DNA from: Campylobacter iguaniorum
GTDB taxonomy: Bacteria; Campylobacterota; Campylobacteria; Campylobacterales; Campylobacteraceae
Length of the DNA stretch: 64,000 nucleotides
Direction of reading: 5' to 3'
NCBI RefSeq assembly: GCF_000736415.1
Contig: NZ_CP009043.1
Coordinates: 124,001 to 188,000 of the forward strand
Numbering within the stretch: the first letter of the stretch is position 1; every line of letters starts with the position of its first letter. Below, in pieces: positions 50,112 through 59,807 of the stretch. The translations under genes and the position numbers were made by a program. The notes under the pieces were generated by a model. That model was not told the DNA's origin, ran no database searches, and was given only the letters and a program-made list of their open reading frames with translations.

Positions 50112-51379
50112 CACTACTTATCATTTTAAGGATAGTTTTTATCCTATCATTTGTGCTTGTTTTGATACCTGTTCTTGTTTTGCTTGAGCGTAAAATCTCA
50201 GCCTTTATCCAAGATCGCCCAGGTCCAAACCGCACAAACATAGCTGGAATCCGTCTTGGTGGGCTTGTCCAAGCCTTAGCCGACGCTCTAAAACTAGCTA
50301 TCAAAGAGGATTTCACGCCTAGTTCAATTCGCTCGAAATTTTTATTTGCACTAGCGCCGATGATTTTATTTTTGCTTAGTACTCTTACGATTGCAGTTGT
50401 GCCATTTAGTGATTATTTCACGCTTGATGGGGTTAAATATCTTATGCAAGGTATTCCGTTTGATGGTGGAATTTTGTGGTATTTGGGACTTGCGAGCCTT
50501 AGCGTTTATGGGATTATTTTGGCTGGTTGGAGCTCAAACAATAAATACTCACTTCTTGGCTCGCTAAGGGCAAGCTCTACAGTCATAAGCTACGAAATCC
50601 CGCTTGGGCTTTGCGTGGTTAGTATGATTTTGACTTATAATTCTATTAGTTTAAATGATTTTGTTTTAGCTCAGCAAGGCTCATTTTTTGGGCTTCCAGC
50701 TTGGGGATTTTTGATTCAGCCTTTAGCTTTTATTATCTTTTTGGTTTGTGCTTTTGCTGAGACAAATAGAGCTCCTTTTGACGTGGCTGAGGGCGAGAGC
50801 GAGATAGTAGCTGGATATCATCTTGAGTATTCTGCGATGAGTTTTGCTATGTTTTTTATGGCTGAATACATCGCAATGACAGCTATGGCGGCACTCATTG
50901 TGACTATATTTTTTGGTGGATATTCGCTTCCGTATTTAAGTAGTAGCGATTTGATGCAAAACTATGAGCTAACGCTTGTTTGTTTGGCTATTTTTGTGAG
51001 TGTTTTTGGTTTAATTTTCATTCGTTGGCTAGTCAAAAACAACGTCACAAGATACAAAACAAAAGCCGACCACAGAAAAAGAGAGAATAAATTTTATATA
51101 GCCATGGCGTTGCTTGTGGTTTTGGCAATCGACCTTGTTTGCTTGTATTTTTATGCTTACTCACTTGAGAGTTTTGGCAAAGAGATGATGGCTCTAGTCA
51201 TCAATGCAAGTGTGTTTAGCGTCAAGACTTTTGTAATGCTTTTTGTTTTTATCTGGGTTAGATGGACGATGCCGAGATTTCGCTACGACCAAATCCAGCG
51301 TCTTGGCTGGGAAATGCTTATGCCGCTAGCCATTTTAAATATTATCATAACAGCTTTGGTGGTGATCTATGTCAATTAA
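50108..51379 (+). CDS. nuoH: Complex I subunit H with an extra two-helix insert
   Basis: The 423-residue membrane protein has the quinone-channel loops (LLERKISAFIQDRPGPNR and FAETNRAPFDVAEGESEIVAGYH) with their Arg and Glu residues. NuoH is usually about 325-335 residues. The extra part is residues about 276-358: a predicted helix (ELTLVCLAIFVSVFGLIFI), a charged loop with many Lys and Arg, and a second helix (FYIAMALLVVLAIDLVCLY). The normal C-terminal helices with WVRWTMPRFRYDQIQRLGW follow. Confidence 0.93.
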   Translation: MTLLIILRIVFILSFVLVLIPVLVLLERKISAFIQDRPGPNRTNIAGIRLGGLVQALADALKLAIKEDFTPSSIRSKFLFALAPMILFLLSTLTIAVVPFSDYFTLDGVKYLMQGIPFDGGILWYLGLASLSVYGIILAGWSSNNKYSLLGSLRASSTVISYEIPLGLCVVSMILTYNSISLNDFVLAQQGSFFGLPAWGFLIQPLAFIIFLVCAFAETNRAPFDVAEGESEIVAGYHLEYSAMSFAMFFMAEYIAMTAMAALIVTIFFGGYSLPYLSSSDLMQNYELTLVCLAIFVSVFGLIFIRWLVKNNVTRYKTKADHRKRENKFYIAMALLVVLAIDLVCLYFYAYSLESFGKEMMALVINASVFSVKTFVMLFVFIWVRWTMPRFRYDQIQRLGWEMLMPLAILNIIITALVVIYVN

Positions 51380-51863
51380 AATCAAAAAAATAACTAGAAA
51401 TAAGATGAGCTTCAAGCAGCGAATTTATCTATTTTACATCTCTCTTGGAATGCTTAGGACATTAAAGCACTTTTTTAAAAATTTGCTAAATACCAAAAAT
51501 ATTGATTTCTTGGAATATCCTGAGCAAAAGCCAACTGACATCACGTCTCGTTACCGCGGCCTTCATAGACTGACTAAAAACGAAGATGGCGAGCTAAAGT
51601 GCGTGGCTTGTGATATGTGCGCGACTGCTTGTCCTGCGAAGTGCATTTTTATCATGGCAAGCGAAGTTGAGAGCAAGAAAGAAAAAGCTCCGATTAAATT
51701 TAGTATCGATATGCTTGAATGCGTCTATTGTGGACTTTGCGTGGAGGCTTGTCCGAAGGATGCTATCAGAATGGATAGTGGGATTTATACCAAAACTGGC
51801 TTTGATAGGCAGTCGTTCGTCCGTGATATTGTAGAGCTTTCAAACACAAAAGGAGGCTTTTAA
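51369..51863 (+). CDS. nuoI: Complex I subunit I (ferredoxin-type)
   Basis: The 164-residue protein has two [4Fe-4S] motifs, CVACDMCATACPAKC and CVYCGLCVEACP, clusters N6a and N6b. The N-terminal amphipathic part (about 40 residues) lies on the membrane. The start overlaps nuoH by 11 nt. Confidence 0.94.
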   Translation: MSIKIKKITRNKMSFKQRIYLFYISLGMLRTLKHFFKNLLNTKNIDFLEYPEQKPTDITSRYRGLHRLTKNEDGELKCVACDMCATACPAKCIFIMASEVESKKEKAPIKFSIDMLECVYCGLCVEACPKDAIRMDSGIYTKTGFDRQSFVRDIVELSNTKGGF

Positions 51864-52357
51864 TGGAGCTATTTTTGTTTATAAATTTTTCATTTTTTGC
51901 TATTTTAGGAGCACTTGGGCTTGTTTTTTTCAAGCTTCCGCTTCATAGTGCTTTGAGCTTTATCGTAAGTCTTGTGGCAGTGGCTGGGCTTTATCTTTTG
52001 CTTTTTGCAAAGACTTTATTTTTGATACAAATCGTTGTTTATGCTGGAGCGATAATGGTTTTAAGCGTGTTTGTCGTGATGTTTTTCAACGTCAAAGAAG
52101 ACAGGCTTTTTGCTAAATTTGGTTTAAAAAGCTTGGTTTGGTTGGTGCCAGTTTTTGTGATGTTTGGGTTTGTTTTGAGCCAAATTTGGCTACTTCCAGG
52201 CGATTTTCCTATCGTGTCACAAAATTTTGGTGAAATGAGAGAGCTTGGGGTCTATCTATTTTCAAATTTAGCCATTAGCTTTGAGGCGATTTCAGTTTTG
52301 CTAACAACTGCACTTATTGGAGTTGTGGCGGTTTTGAAAGGTAAAAATCATGCTTAA
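51863..52357 (+). CDS. nuoJ: Complex I subunit J
   Basis: The 164-residue membrane protein has five predicted helices. AKTLFLIQIVVYAGAIMVLSVFVVMF is the conserved helix-3 region of NuoJ with its pi-bulge. It shares its first base with the nuoI stop codon and overlaps nuoK at its end. Confidence 0.93.
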   Translation: MELFLFINFSFFAILGALGLVFFKLPLHSALSFIVSLVAVAGLYLLLFAKTLFLIQIVVYAGAIMVLSVFVVMFFNVKEDRLFAKFGLKSLVWLVPVFVMFGFVLSQIWLLPGDFPIVSQNFGEMRELGVYLFSNLAISFEAISVLLTTALIGVVAVLKGKNHA

Positions 52358-52658
52358 TTTGTATTTGAGTGTTGCAATTATTCTTTTTGTTATCGGCGTG
52401 GTCGGGGTTTTGGCTAGAAAAAATATATTTAGCGTGTTTATGTCAGTCGAGCTGATGATAAATGCGGCGGCTTTAGTTTTTGCTAGTTTTGCAAGGCAAA
52501 ATTTGAGCTTTGATGGACACGCTGCAGTTATGCTAATAATCGCTCTAGCAGCGGCTGAAGCGAGCTTTGGGCTAGCTCTCATCGTGCTACTTTACAAGCA
52601 AAAAAGCAGCCTAAATATAGAAAGTTTCAATGAGCTAAGGGATGGAAATGCTAATTAA
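52350..52658 (+). CDS. nuoK: Complex I subunit K
   Basis: The 102-residue protein has three helices with the two membrane-embedded Glu residues of NuoK (MSVELMINAAALVF and IALAAAEASFGLAL). Normal length. Confidence 0.94.
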   Translation: MLNLYLSVAIILFVIGVVGVLARKNIFSVFMSVELMINAAALVFASFARQNLSFDGHAAVMLIIALAAAEASFGLALIVLLYKQKSSLNIESFNELRDGNAN

Positions 52659-54456
52659 TATTTTGATTATATCGCCTTTTGTCGGGGCTATTTTGCTTGG
52701 ATTTTTGTATTTGCTAAGGCATAAGCTTAAATTTAGCCAAGGTTTATTTGCCACTCTTGGCATGAGCGCTCCCATTGTTAGCTTGATCTGTGCTGGAGTG
52801 CTATTTTTTGGGCTAAAAGAGCCATTAAACGTGACTTTGTTTAACTGGATAGGAGTTGGTGAGTTTAGTATAAATATTGGATTTTATCTTGATAGCCTTA
52901 GCCTTTTAATGGGATTTTTTGTTACATTTTTGGCAGCTTTAATTCATTTTTATTCTATTGGATATATGAACGGCGAAGATGGATTTGGGAAGTTTTTTGC
53001 CTATATGAATCTATTTTTAGGCTCGATGCTCGTGCTTGTTTTTGCTAGCAACCCGCTTGTGATGTTTGTAGGCTGGGAAGGCGTGGGAGCTTGTTCGTAT
53101 TTGCTAATAGCTTTTTATTTTGAGAGTAAAGACAATGTCAAAGCCGGAAATAAGGCGTTTATAGTAAACCGCGTGGGAGATTTTGGCTTTGTGATTGGAC
53201 TTGCTACTTTGTATTTGGCTGTGGGAAATCTGGGCTTTGATTACGAAAGCTTGAGCCAAAATGCAAATTTAATCCCTGCAAATTTAGCTATGATAATTGG
53301 AATTTGCTTCATCTGTGGAGCTTTAGCAAAGTCTGCTCAAATCCCACTATACACATGGCTTCCTGATGCGATGGCAGGCCCTACGCCAATCTCTGCGCTC
53401 ATTCACGCTGCTACTATGGTCACAGCTGGGGTTTATATGATTGTCAGATTTGACTTTTTGTATGCAAATTTAGGCTCCTTGCTTGAGGGCTTAGCGCTTC
53501 TTGGTGCGTTTGGCGCGCTTTTTGCTGGTATCATCGCCACAAAGGCAACCGATATCAAAAAAATCCTTGCCTACTCGACCATGAGCCAGCTTGGATATAT
53601 GTTTGCTGGACTTGCGTTTTCTGCTCAGGCTTCAATGTATCATCTTTTTACTCATGGATTTTTTAAGGCACTTTTATTTTTGGGTGCAGGAGCTGTTATC
53701 ATCGCACTTCATCATGAGCAAAATATCTTCAAAATGGGAAATTTACGCTCACAAAAAATGCTTTTTTACCCTATGCTTTTTGGTACTTTGGCAATTTGTG
53801 GAGTCTTTCCTTTTGCTGGATTTTTTTCAAAAGATGCTTTGATACTTGGGGCATTTTTGAGTGGGAATTACCTTATTTTTGGGATTTTACTTTTTACTGC
53901 TGGGCTGACAAGTTACTATATGTTTAGGCTGTTTTTTCTTGTTTTTTATTCCAAAAATCAAGCCCCAAAGGTGCATAAAGTGCCATTTAGTATGATTTTT
54001 GTAAATGTGATTTTAAGCGTTTTTGCCCTGCTTGGTGGGTTTGTGGCTGTGTTTTTAGACCTTGCTCACGTGGATTTGGGTGCTGAGATTATTGGCGGGA
54101 TTGTGAGTCTTGGAGTGGCGTTTGTGGGAATTTTCATAGCTTATAAGAAATTTTATAATTATCAAAACAGGGCTGAGAGCTTGGGCAAATTTGAGAGCGT
54201 TGTGGCAAATAAATTTTACATCGATGAGATTTATGACTTTGTTTTTGTAAAAAGCTTGAAAAATCTAAGCGTGATTTTCAAAGAGATTTTTGATGAGAAG
54301 ATTTTGGCTCCACTTGTAAATTTGGTGGCAAATTTAGTCAAGATTTTTGGCGTGATTTATACAAAAATCACCCAAAACGGACTGGCAAATTCATACGCTT
54401 TTTATATGGTTTTAATGATAGCGATTTTTGTTTTATATGTAAAGGTTGAATTATGA
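52648..54456 (+). CDS. nuoL: Complex I subunit L (antiporter-like)
   Basis: The 602-residue membrane protein has the antiporter core (MFVGWEGVGACSYLLI with the key Glu, AKSAQIPLYTWLPDAMAGPTP with the key Lys and broken helix). The C-terminal lateral helix (about residues 500-560) ends in a final anchor helix. I prefer the ATG at 52648 because AAGGG lies 6 nt before it; the ATG two codons upstream leaves no spacing. It overlaps nuoK. Confidence 0.94.
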   Translation: MLINILIISPFVGAILLGFLYLLRHKLKFSQGLFATLGMSAPIVSLICAGVLFFGLKEPLNVTLFNWIGVGEFSINIGFYLDSLSLLMGFFVTFLAALIHFYSIGYMNGEDGFGKFFAYMNLFLGSMLVLVFASNPLVMFVGWEGVGACSYLLIAFYFESKDNVKAGNKAFIVNRVGDFGFVIGLATLYLAVGNLGFDYESLSQNANLIPANLAMIIGICFICGALAKSAQIPLYTWLPDAMAGPTPISALIHAATMVTAGVYMIVRFDFLYANLGSLLEGLALLGAFGALFAGIIATKATDIKKILAYSTMSQLGYMFAGLAFSAQASMYHLFTHGFFKALLFLGAGAVIIALHHEQNIFKMGNLRSQKMLFYPMLFGTLAICGVFPFAGFFSKDALILGAFLSGNYLIFGILLFTAGLTSYYMFRLFFLVFYSKNQAPKVHKVPFSMIFVNVILSVFALLGGFVAVFLDLAHVDLGAEIIGGIVSLGVAFVGIFIAYKKFYNYQNRAESLGKFESVVANKFYIDEIYDFVFVKSLKNLSVIFKEIFDEKILAPLVNLVANLVKIFGVIYTKITQNGLANSYAFYMVLMIAIFVLYVKVEL

Positions 54457-55925
54457 TGGCAAATACCTTAAATTTGATGATTTGGACGCCATTTATTGTG
54501 GGTATTTTGGTGCTACTTTGCACCGATAAAAACGGCAAGATTTTAGCTCTGCTTAGTAGTTTGATTGTGAGCGTTTTTGGGCTAGTTTTATTTTATAAAT
54601 TTGACCCGCTTGGCGAGTATTTTTATACTTTAAGTTTGGTTCCAAAATACGGCATAAACTACGCAGTTGGCGTGGACGGGCTAAATTTACTCTTGATTCT
54701 TATCATATCTTTTGCCTTGCCACCGCTGTTTTTGCGTATCAAAAATCCAAAAAAGGGCTACTGGGCAAATCTGCTTTTTATCCAAAGTGGATTTTTTTTG
54801 GTGGTGAGCGCTAGGGATTTGGCGCTTTTTTACGCTGGTTGGGAAGTGATGTTGTTGCCGATTTTTACTTTGATTGGGATTTTTGGCAAAGATGAGAAAC
54901 GCGTGAGAGCTGCCTTTGAGATGATGTATTATGCGATATTTGGCTCGATGGTGATGCTTGGAGCTATCATCTATCTTGGGGCGACTTATTATTTGCAAAA
55001 TGGTGCGTTTAGCTTCTTGCTTAGCGATTTGATTAAGCTAAATTTAAGTGGCGCTGAGCAGAGCGTTTTATTCTTTTGTTTTATGCTTGCTTTTGCTATC
55101 AAAATCCCGCTTTTTCCATTTCATTTATGGATGGCAAAGGCTTACACGACAGCTCCAACGAGTGGCACTTTTATGCTTTCAGTCGTGGCGTCTAAGGTCG
55201 CGATTTTGGCTATTTTGACCTTTGTTTTGCCACTTTTCCCAAACGCATTTATCCAAAACGCCTCTCTTTTTGTCTGGCTTGGGATATTTTCTATGCTTTA
55301 TTTTGGGGTTGAAGCCTTTAGACAAAGGGATTTTAAAACGCTCCTTGCTTACGCTTCAGGCTCTCACCTTGGACTGATTTTAGCAGTTATTTTTAGTTTA
55401 AATTTGCAAGGCTGGGTCGGCTTAATGTATCAAATCGTAGCCCACGCGATGAGTAGCGGAATGATGTTTTTGCTTGTTGGAATCATTGCCAAACAGCTTG
55501 GCACAAGGGATTGCTTGAAGCTTGGAGGACTTGCTATCAAAGCCCCTGTTTTTGCACTATTTTTTGCAATAGCGATGGTTTCAAGCGTGGGACTTCCTTC
55601 GACTATCGGATTTGTGAGTGAGTTTTTGATGCTTCTTGGACTATTTAAAGCAAATTTAATCTATGGAGCCGTGGCGACTTTATCTATTATAATTGGCGCG
55701 GCTTATATGTTTGTCATATATAGAAAGGCGATTTTGCAAAGCACAAATAAACTAACTGCGAGCTTCAAAGACCTTAGCGTCAAAGAAAGCGTGGCGTTTT
55801 TGATACCGATAGTTTTGATTTTTGTGCTTGGACTTGCGCCAAATTTATTCTTAAACAAGATCAAGCCAGGGCTGCAAAATCACTATGAAACATACATAAA
55901 ACCAAATTTAGGAGGCGAGAAATGA
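54453..55925 (+). CDS. nuoM: Complex I subunit M (antiporter-like)
   Basis: The 490-residue membrane protein has YAGWEVMLLPIFTLIGIFG with the key Glu, and FAIKIPLFPFHLWMAKAYTTAPT with the Lys and broken helix. Normal length and 14 helices. It overlaps nuoL and nuoN by 4 nt each. Confidence 0.94.
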   Translation: MMANTLNLMIWTPFIVGILVLLCTDKNGKILALLSSLIVSVFGLVLFYKFDPLGEYFYTLSLVPKYGINYAVGVDGLNLLLILIISFALPPLFLRIKNPKKGYWANLLFIQSGFFLVVSARDLALFYAGWEVMLLPIFTLIGIFGKDEKRVRAAFEMMYYAIFGSMVMLGAIIYLGATYYLQNGAFSFLLSDLIKLNLSGAEQSVLFFCFMLAFAIKIPLFPFHLWMAKAYTTAPTSGTFMLSVVASKVAILAILTFVLPLFPNAFIQNASLFVWLGIFSMLYFGVEAFRQRDFKTLLAYASGSHLGLILAVIFSLNLQGWVGLMYQIVAHAMSSGMMFLLVGIIAKQLGTRDCLKLGGLAIKAPVFALFFAIAMVSSVGLPSTIGFVSEFLMLLGLFKANLIYGAVATLSIIIGAAYMFVIYRKAILQSTNKLTASFKDLSVKESVAFLIPIVLIFVLGLAPNLFLNKIKPGLQNHYETYIKPNLGGEK

Positions 55926-57313
55926 CAGCTTTAATACCTTTTTTACTAGCCCTATTTTTGGCATTTTTAAACATATTTTTGTGCGCCATAAAGATAGATA
56001 AAAGAAGCTCAATCAACCTAAATTTGATCTTTTGGGCGATTATTTTGGTGTTGTTAATTCTTTTTAAAGATGAGTTTGGCGCTGGAAATTTGGATAGGAT
56101 TTTTGATGGATTTATCTTAGCTGACAAATTTGCTTTTGGCTTTAGCGTGATTTTAAGCGTTGCTATGATGATATTTTTGGTTTCTAGCCTTTATAGCGAT
56201 GAGAGCAGGTTTTACAAGCCTGAGATGATAGCGCTTGGAAGTTTGGCGAATTTTGGCTTAATGGCGATGAGCTTATCGGCTGAACTTATTCTTACTTTGA
56301 TTTTTGTAGAGATTGCATCAATCGCGGTTTATGCGATGATCGCCATGGATAAAAGCACCAAAAGTGTTGAGAGTGCGTTTAAATACTTTGTGCTTTCGTC
56401 GTTTATGAGTGCGTTTTATCTGCTTGGGGCTGGGCTTATATTTGGTGTTACTGGATCTACGAAATACGAAATTTTAAGCGCGAATTTAGGTAGTAGCACG
56501 CTTGGGCTAATCGGCGTTATTTTGGTGCTTAGTATGATGTTTTTTAAGATTGCGATTTTTGGATTTTATAGGTGGAGCGTGGATGTTTATTTTGGTGCAA
56601 ATACCAATATAAGCGGATTTTTAGCCTCATCATTTAAGCTTGGGGCGTTTGCGATTTTGATTAAATTTTGTTTTGTTTTTGAGCTGTCAAATTTAAATAT
56701 TTTGCAAGGATTTTTCGCTATTTTGGCTGTGCTTAGTATGTTTGGCGGCAATCTCTTGTCTCTTGGGCAAAATGATGTCAAAAAGATACTTATAATGGCT
56801 GGAATCGTGCATTCTGGCTATGTTTTTATAAATTTAGCTTCGTATTCACAGGGCGTTTCGCTCTATCCTGCGCTATTTTATCTATCTACTTATATAATAG
56901 TCGTGGCTTTTGCTTTTGGGCTTTTAAACTCGCTTTTTGGCGGCAAAAATGTAAGTATAAGTGAGCTTGGAGGGCTTTATAAAACAAAGCCACTTGAAGC
57001 TTTTGCCTTTGTTCTCATCTGTCTTTCTTTTATAGGATTTCCTTTTAGCGTGGGATTTTTGGGTAAGGTTTTTATATTTTCAAGCGCGGTTGAGAGCGGA
57101 CAGGTTTATCTGGCTGTTTTTGGTGTGATAAATACGATTATTTCAGTGTATTATTACCTAAAAATCATCTCTAGCATATATTTTGGCTCAAATCCAAATT
57201 TGGCTTTAATTAACTCAAATAGTAGCTGGGCGTTTGCTTTTGTGGCGATTTTGTTTATACTTTTAGAAGGAACTGGGCTGTTTTCGCTGATTAGCTTTTT
57301 TGAATTATTTTAA
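55922..57313 (+). CDS. nuoN: Complex I subunit N (antiporter-like)
   Basis: The 463-residue membrane protein closes the nuo operon. LTLIFVEIASIAVYAMIAM has the conserved Glu, and FKIAIFGFYRWSVDVYFGANT the Lys and broken helix, more diverged than in NuoL or NuoM as is usual for epsilonproteobacterial NuoN. No clear terminator follows; an imperfect palindrome (GCAAGCC ... GGCTTGC) at 57317-57339 is the best candidate. Confidence 0.92.
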   Translation: MTALIPFLLALFLAFLNIFLCAIKIDKRSSINLNLIFWAIILVLLILFKDEFGAGNLDRIFDGFILADKFAFGFSVILSVAMMIFLVSSLYSDESRFYKPEMIALGSLANFGLMAMSLSAELILTLIFVEIASIAVYAMIAMDKSTKSVESAFKYFVLSSFMSAFYLLGAGLIFGVTGSTKYEILSANLGSSTLGLIGVILVLSMMFFKIAIFGFYRWSVDVYFGANTNISGFLASSFKLGAFAILIKFCFVFELSNLNILQGFFAILAVLSMFGGNLLSLGQNDVKKILIMAGIVHSGYVFINLASYSQGVSLYPALFYLSTYIIVVAFAFGLLNSLFGGKNVSISELGGLYKTKPLEAFAFVLICLSFIGFPFSVGFLGKVFIFSSAVESGQVYLAVFGVINTIISVYYYLKIISSIYFGSNPNLALINSNSSWAFAFVAILFILLEGTGLFSLISFFELF

Positions 57314-57428
57314 ATTTGCAAGCCAAATTCAAGGCTTGCATAAAAATTTTGATTTTGTATTATTTCTTTAACTCCTATTAAGCAAATTTATAGCATAATT
57401 TAGTAATATTTTTAAATAAAGGATAATA

Positions 57429-58175
57429 ATGAAAGCAAAATTCATACTTTCATCTATGGTTTTAGCCACTAGCGTTTTTGCACATTTTGGTGTTGTGATG
57501 CCTTCAAGTTCGACTGTAAATGACGAAAAAGAGGCTAAAATGAGTATAACTTATAGATTTACTCATCCTTTTGAACAAATGATGATGAATATGGAAAAAC
57601 CAGTTGAGGCTGGTGTTTTTGTAAATGGCAAAAAGCAAGTTTTTACAAATCTTAAAGAACAAAAAGATGGCAAACTTAGCTACTGGACAAGCGAGTTTAA
57701 CGCAAATAATCCAGCAATGTATCAATTTTACGTCGATCCAAAGCCATATTTTGAAGCAGCTGAGGATAAATTTATCCGCCATATCACAAAAACAGTTGTA
57801 AATGCTTATGGATTTGGCGAGGGCTGGGATAAGCCAGTTGGCTTAAAAGCCGAAATCGTGCCACTTTCAAGACCATACGCCTTGTATGCTGGAAATATAT
57901 TTTCTGGAGTTGTTTTATACAAAGGCAAACCAGCAAAAGACGTGGTTGTAGAAGTGGAATATTACAATGAAAAAGGCTTAAAAGCACCATCTGAAGACTT
58001 CATCACGCAAGAGGTCAAAACCAATCAAAATGGAGAGTTTAGCTTCGCTATGCCACTTGCTGGCTGGTGGGGATTTGCAGCTTTGATCGATGATGACGAG
58101 AGCGTTAAAAAAGATGGCAAAGACTATCCAGTCGAGCTTGGCGGGGTTATTTGGGTCGAGACAAAAGGATATTAA
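57429..58175 (+). CDS. nikK: Nickel ECF-transport accessory protein NikK (DUF4198)
   Basis: The 248-residue protein has a signal peptide (MVLATSVFAHFG; the mature form begins near HFG, a likely metal-binding N-terminal His). It is followed by DUF4198 beta-sandwich sequence ending NGEFSFAMPLAGWWGFAAL, the family hallmark. DUF4198 genes next to cbiM-like genes are known in the nikKMLQO clusters of Campylobacter and other bacteria. An outer periplasmic nickel-binding role is proposed there. Its TAA overlaps the nikM ATG. Confidence 0.85.
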   Translation: MKAKFILSSMVLATSVFAHFGVVMPSSSTVNDEKEAKMSITYRFTHPFEQMMMNMEKPVEAGVFVNGKKQVFTNLKEQKDGKLSYWTSEFNANNPAMYQFYVDPKPYFEAAEDKFIRHITKTVVNAYGFGEGWDKPVGLKAEIVPLSRPYALYAGNIFSGVVLYKGKPAKDVVVEVEYYNEKGLKAPSEDFITQEVKTNQNGEFSFAMPLAGWWGFAALIDDDESVKKDGKDYPVELGGVIWVETKGY

Positions 58176-58762
58176 TGCATATTTCTGAAGGCGTTTTAAA
58201 GCCTGAAATACTCATTCCAGCTGCTGCTCTGGCCGTGGTTTGGGTGGTTTATTTGGTTTATAGGCTAAATTTAAAAGAAATCCCAAAAGTCGCTTGTATG
58301 AGTGCTCTATTTTTTGTGGCTTCATTTATTCATATTCCACTTGGCCCCACATCGATTCACTTGATGCTTGGCGGGCTAATTGGTGCATTTTTGGGCGTAA
58401 ATGCTATGATTGCGATTTTTGTTGGGCTTTTGCTTCAGGCTTTGCTTTTTGGTTATGGCGGGCTGAGTGTGCTTGGCGTAAATTTGCTTATGATAGGTGC
58501 TCCAGCCGTGCTTGGTGGGTATTTTTTAAAGCTATCGTTTAAGAAATTTAGAGCCTTAAACTGGTTTTTGGTCGGAGCAGTTCCACTTTTTGTAAGCTCA
58601 TGCATTTTGAGTTTGGTTCTAACTTTAAATGGAAATGAATTTATAGCTGTAGCCAGTCTAGCTTTTGCCTCAAACATCGCTCTTGTAGGCATCGAAGGAC
58701 TTATTTCTTTCTTTGCGATAAGCTTCATATATAGTGTAAATAAGGAATTCTTAAAGTGTTAA
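58175..58762 (+). CDS. nikM: Nickel ECF transporter substrate-binding subunit NikM (CbiM family)
   Basis: The 195-residue membrane protein starts MHISEGVLKPE, the CbiM/NikM signature in which the Met amine, His2 and a later His bind Ni or Co. IHIPLGPTSIHLMLGGLIGAFLG is the second conserved part. The start is fixed at 58175 because the MHIS N-terminus is functional; a longer reading would bury it. It overlaps nikK by one base and nikL by 7. Confidence 0.92.
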   Translation: MHISEGVLKPEILIPAAALAVVWVVYLVYRLNLKEIPKVACMSALFFVASFIHIPLGPTSIHLMLGGLIGAFLGVNAMIAIFVGLLLQALLFGYGGLSVLGVNLLMIGAPAVLGGYFLKLSFKKFRALNWFLVGAVPLFVSSCILSLVLTLNGNEFIAVASLAFASNIALVGIEGLISFFAISFIYSVNKEFLKC

Positions 58763-59163
58763 AAATCGTTTTGGCTTTTGTGATTTGCGCTACTTTAAAT
58801 GCACATTCTTTGAAAGTTTTCGCCGCTCAAGATGGTGATTTTGTAGACATCAAGACATATTTTTATGGGAACTCACCTTGCAAGGAGTGTAAGGTTGAGT
58901 TCATAAAAGATGGCAAGATCTTTGAAACTCTAAAAACTGATGACAAAGGAGAGCTAAAAGCAAAGCTCAAAGAGAATAAATTTGAGATTTTGGTTGATGG
59001 TGGCTTGGCACACGAAAAAAAAATCACCTTTGAGACCAACTCGCCAATCGCAGCAGATGAAAGCAGCGAATCAAACCAAGCATATATCACTAAATTTGCC
59101 ATAGCTTTTGGAGCGATATTTGGTATATTCGCACTTTTGTATCTGCTAAAAAGACGCAAATGA
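58756..59163 (+). CDS. nikL: Nickel ECF transporter small subunit NikL
   Basis: The 135-residue protein has a signal-like first helix, a periplasmic beta domain (residues about 20-100 with SPCKECKVEFIKDGKIFETL) and a C-terminal membrane helix ending LLKRRK. This is the NikL layout, the counterpart of CbiN/NikN. Start is GTG with AAGGAA upstream. The gene order supports the call more than the sequence alone. Confidence 0.8.
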   Translation: MLKIVLAFVICATLNAHSLKVFAAQDGDFVDIKTYFYGNSPCKECKVEFIKDGKIFETLKTDDKGELKAKLKENKFEILVDGGLAHEKKITFETNSPIAADESSESNQAYITKFAIAFGAIFGIFALLYLLKRRK

Positions 59164-59807
59164 ATCTGCCTTTAGCTCTAGTTTGTTTGGTGCTTTTTAG
59201 CTTTAAAGTAGCGCTCAGCGAGGCTATAAATTTATCTTTTTTCTTCCCAGTTTTTTTGCTTGTGTTTTTTAGATTTAAAGAAATCTTGGTAATATTTAAA
59301 AGGCTGATTTTTTTAAATCTATTTGTTGCTATTGTTGCACTTAGCGTTATTTTATACGGAGATTTGCACCAAGCTGGAGTTATATTTTTGCGCTCAAATT
59401 TGATTATATTTTTTAGTCTTCTTATCTTTCATTCTAGGAGTGCTTTTGATGTCGCAACTAGTTTGCACGCTCTAAAAGTCGGCGACAAGATGAGTGCGAT
59501 AGTTTATTTTTGTGCGAAGTTTATAGGAGAGTTTAGGAGCGAGTTTTTAAGGCTTAAAAAAACGCTCAAAGTCAGAGGATTTGTACCAAAAACATCGCTT
59601 TTTACCTATAAAATTTATGCAAATTTAGTCGCAATGCTATTTTTAAACGCCTTTGACAAAGCTCAAATTTTAGAAAAAACCTTTATTATTAGGAATTTTA
59701 ACGGCAAATTTTATCACCATACAAAGCAAAAAGTAGGAATTTTTGATATTATTTTGCTTTTACTTTGCTGTTTTATATACTTTTTAAATATTAAGGTCGT
59801 TTTGTGA
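59160..59807 (+). CDS. nikQ: Nickel ECF transporter T-component NikQ
   Basis: The 215-residue membrane protein of the EcfT/CbiQ family has a coupling-helix motif (LKKTLKVRGFVPKTS) corresponding to the Ala-Arg-Gly motif of T-components and a weaker second (FIIRNFNG). About five to six helices. Overlaps nikL and nikO by 4 nt. Confidence 0.85.
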   Translation: MNLPLALVCLVLFSFKVALSEAINLSFFFPVFLLVFFRFKEILVIFKRLIFLNLFVAIVALSVILYGDLHQAGVIFLRSNLIIFFSLLIFHSRSAFDVATSLHALKVGDKMSAIVYFCAKFIGEFRSEFLRLKKTLKVRGFVPKTSLFTYKIYANLVAMLFLNAFDKAQILEKTFIIRNFNGKFYHHTKQKVGIFDIILLLLCCFIYFLNIKVVL

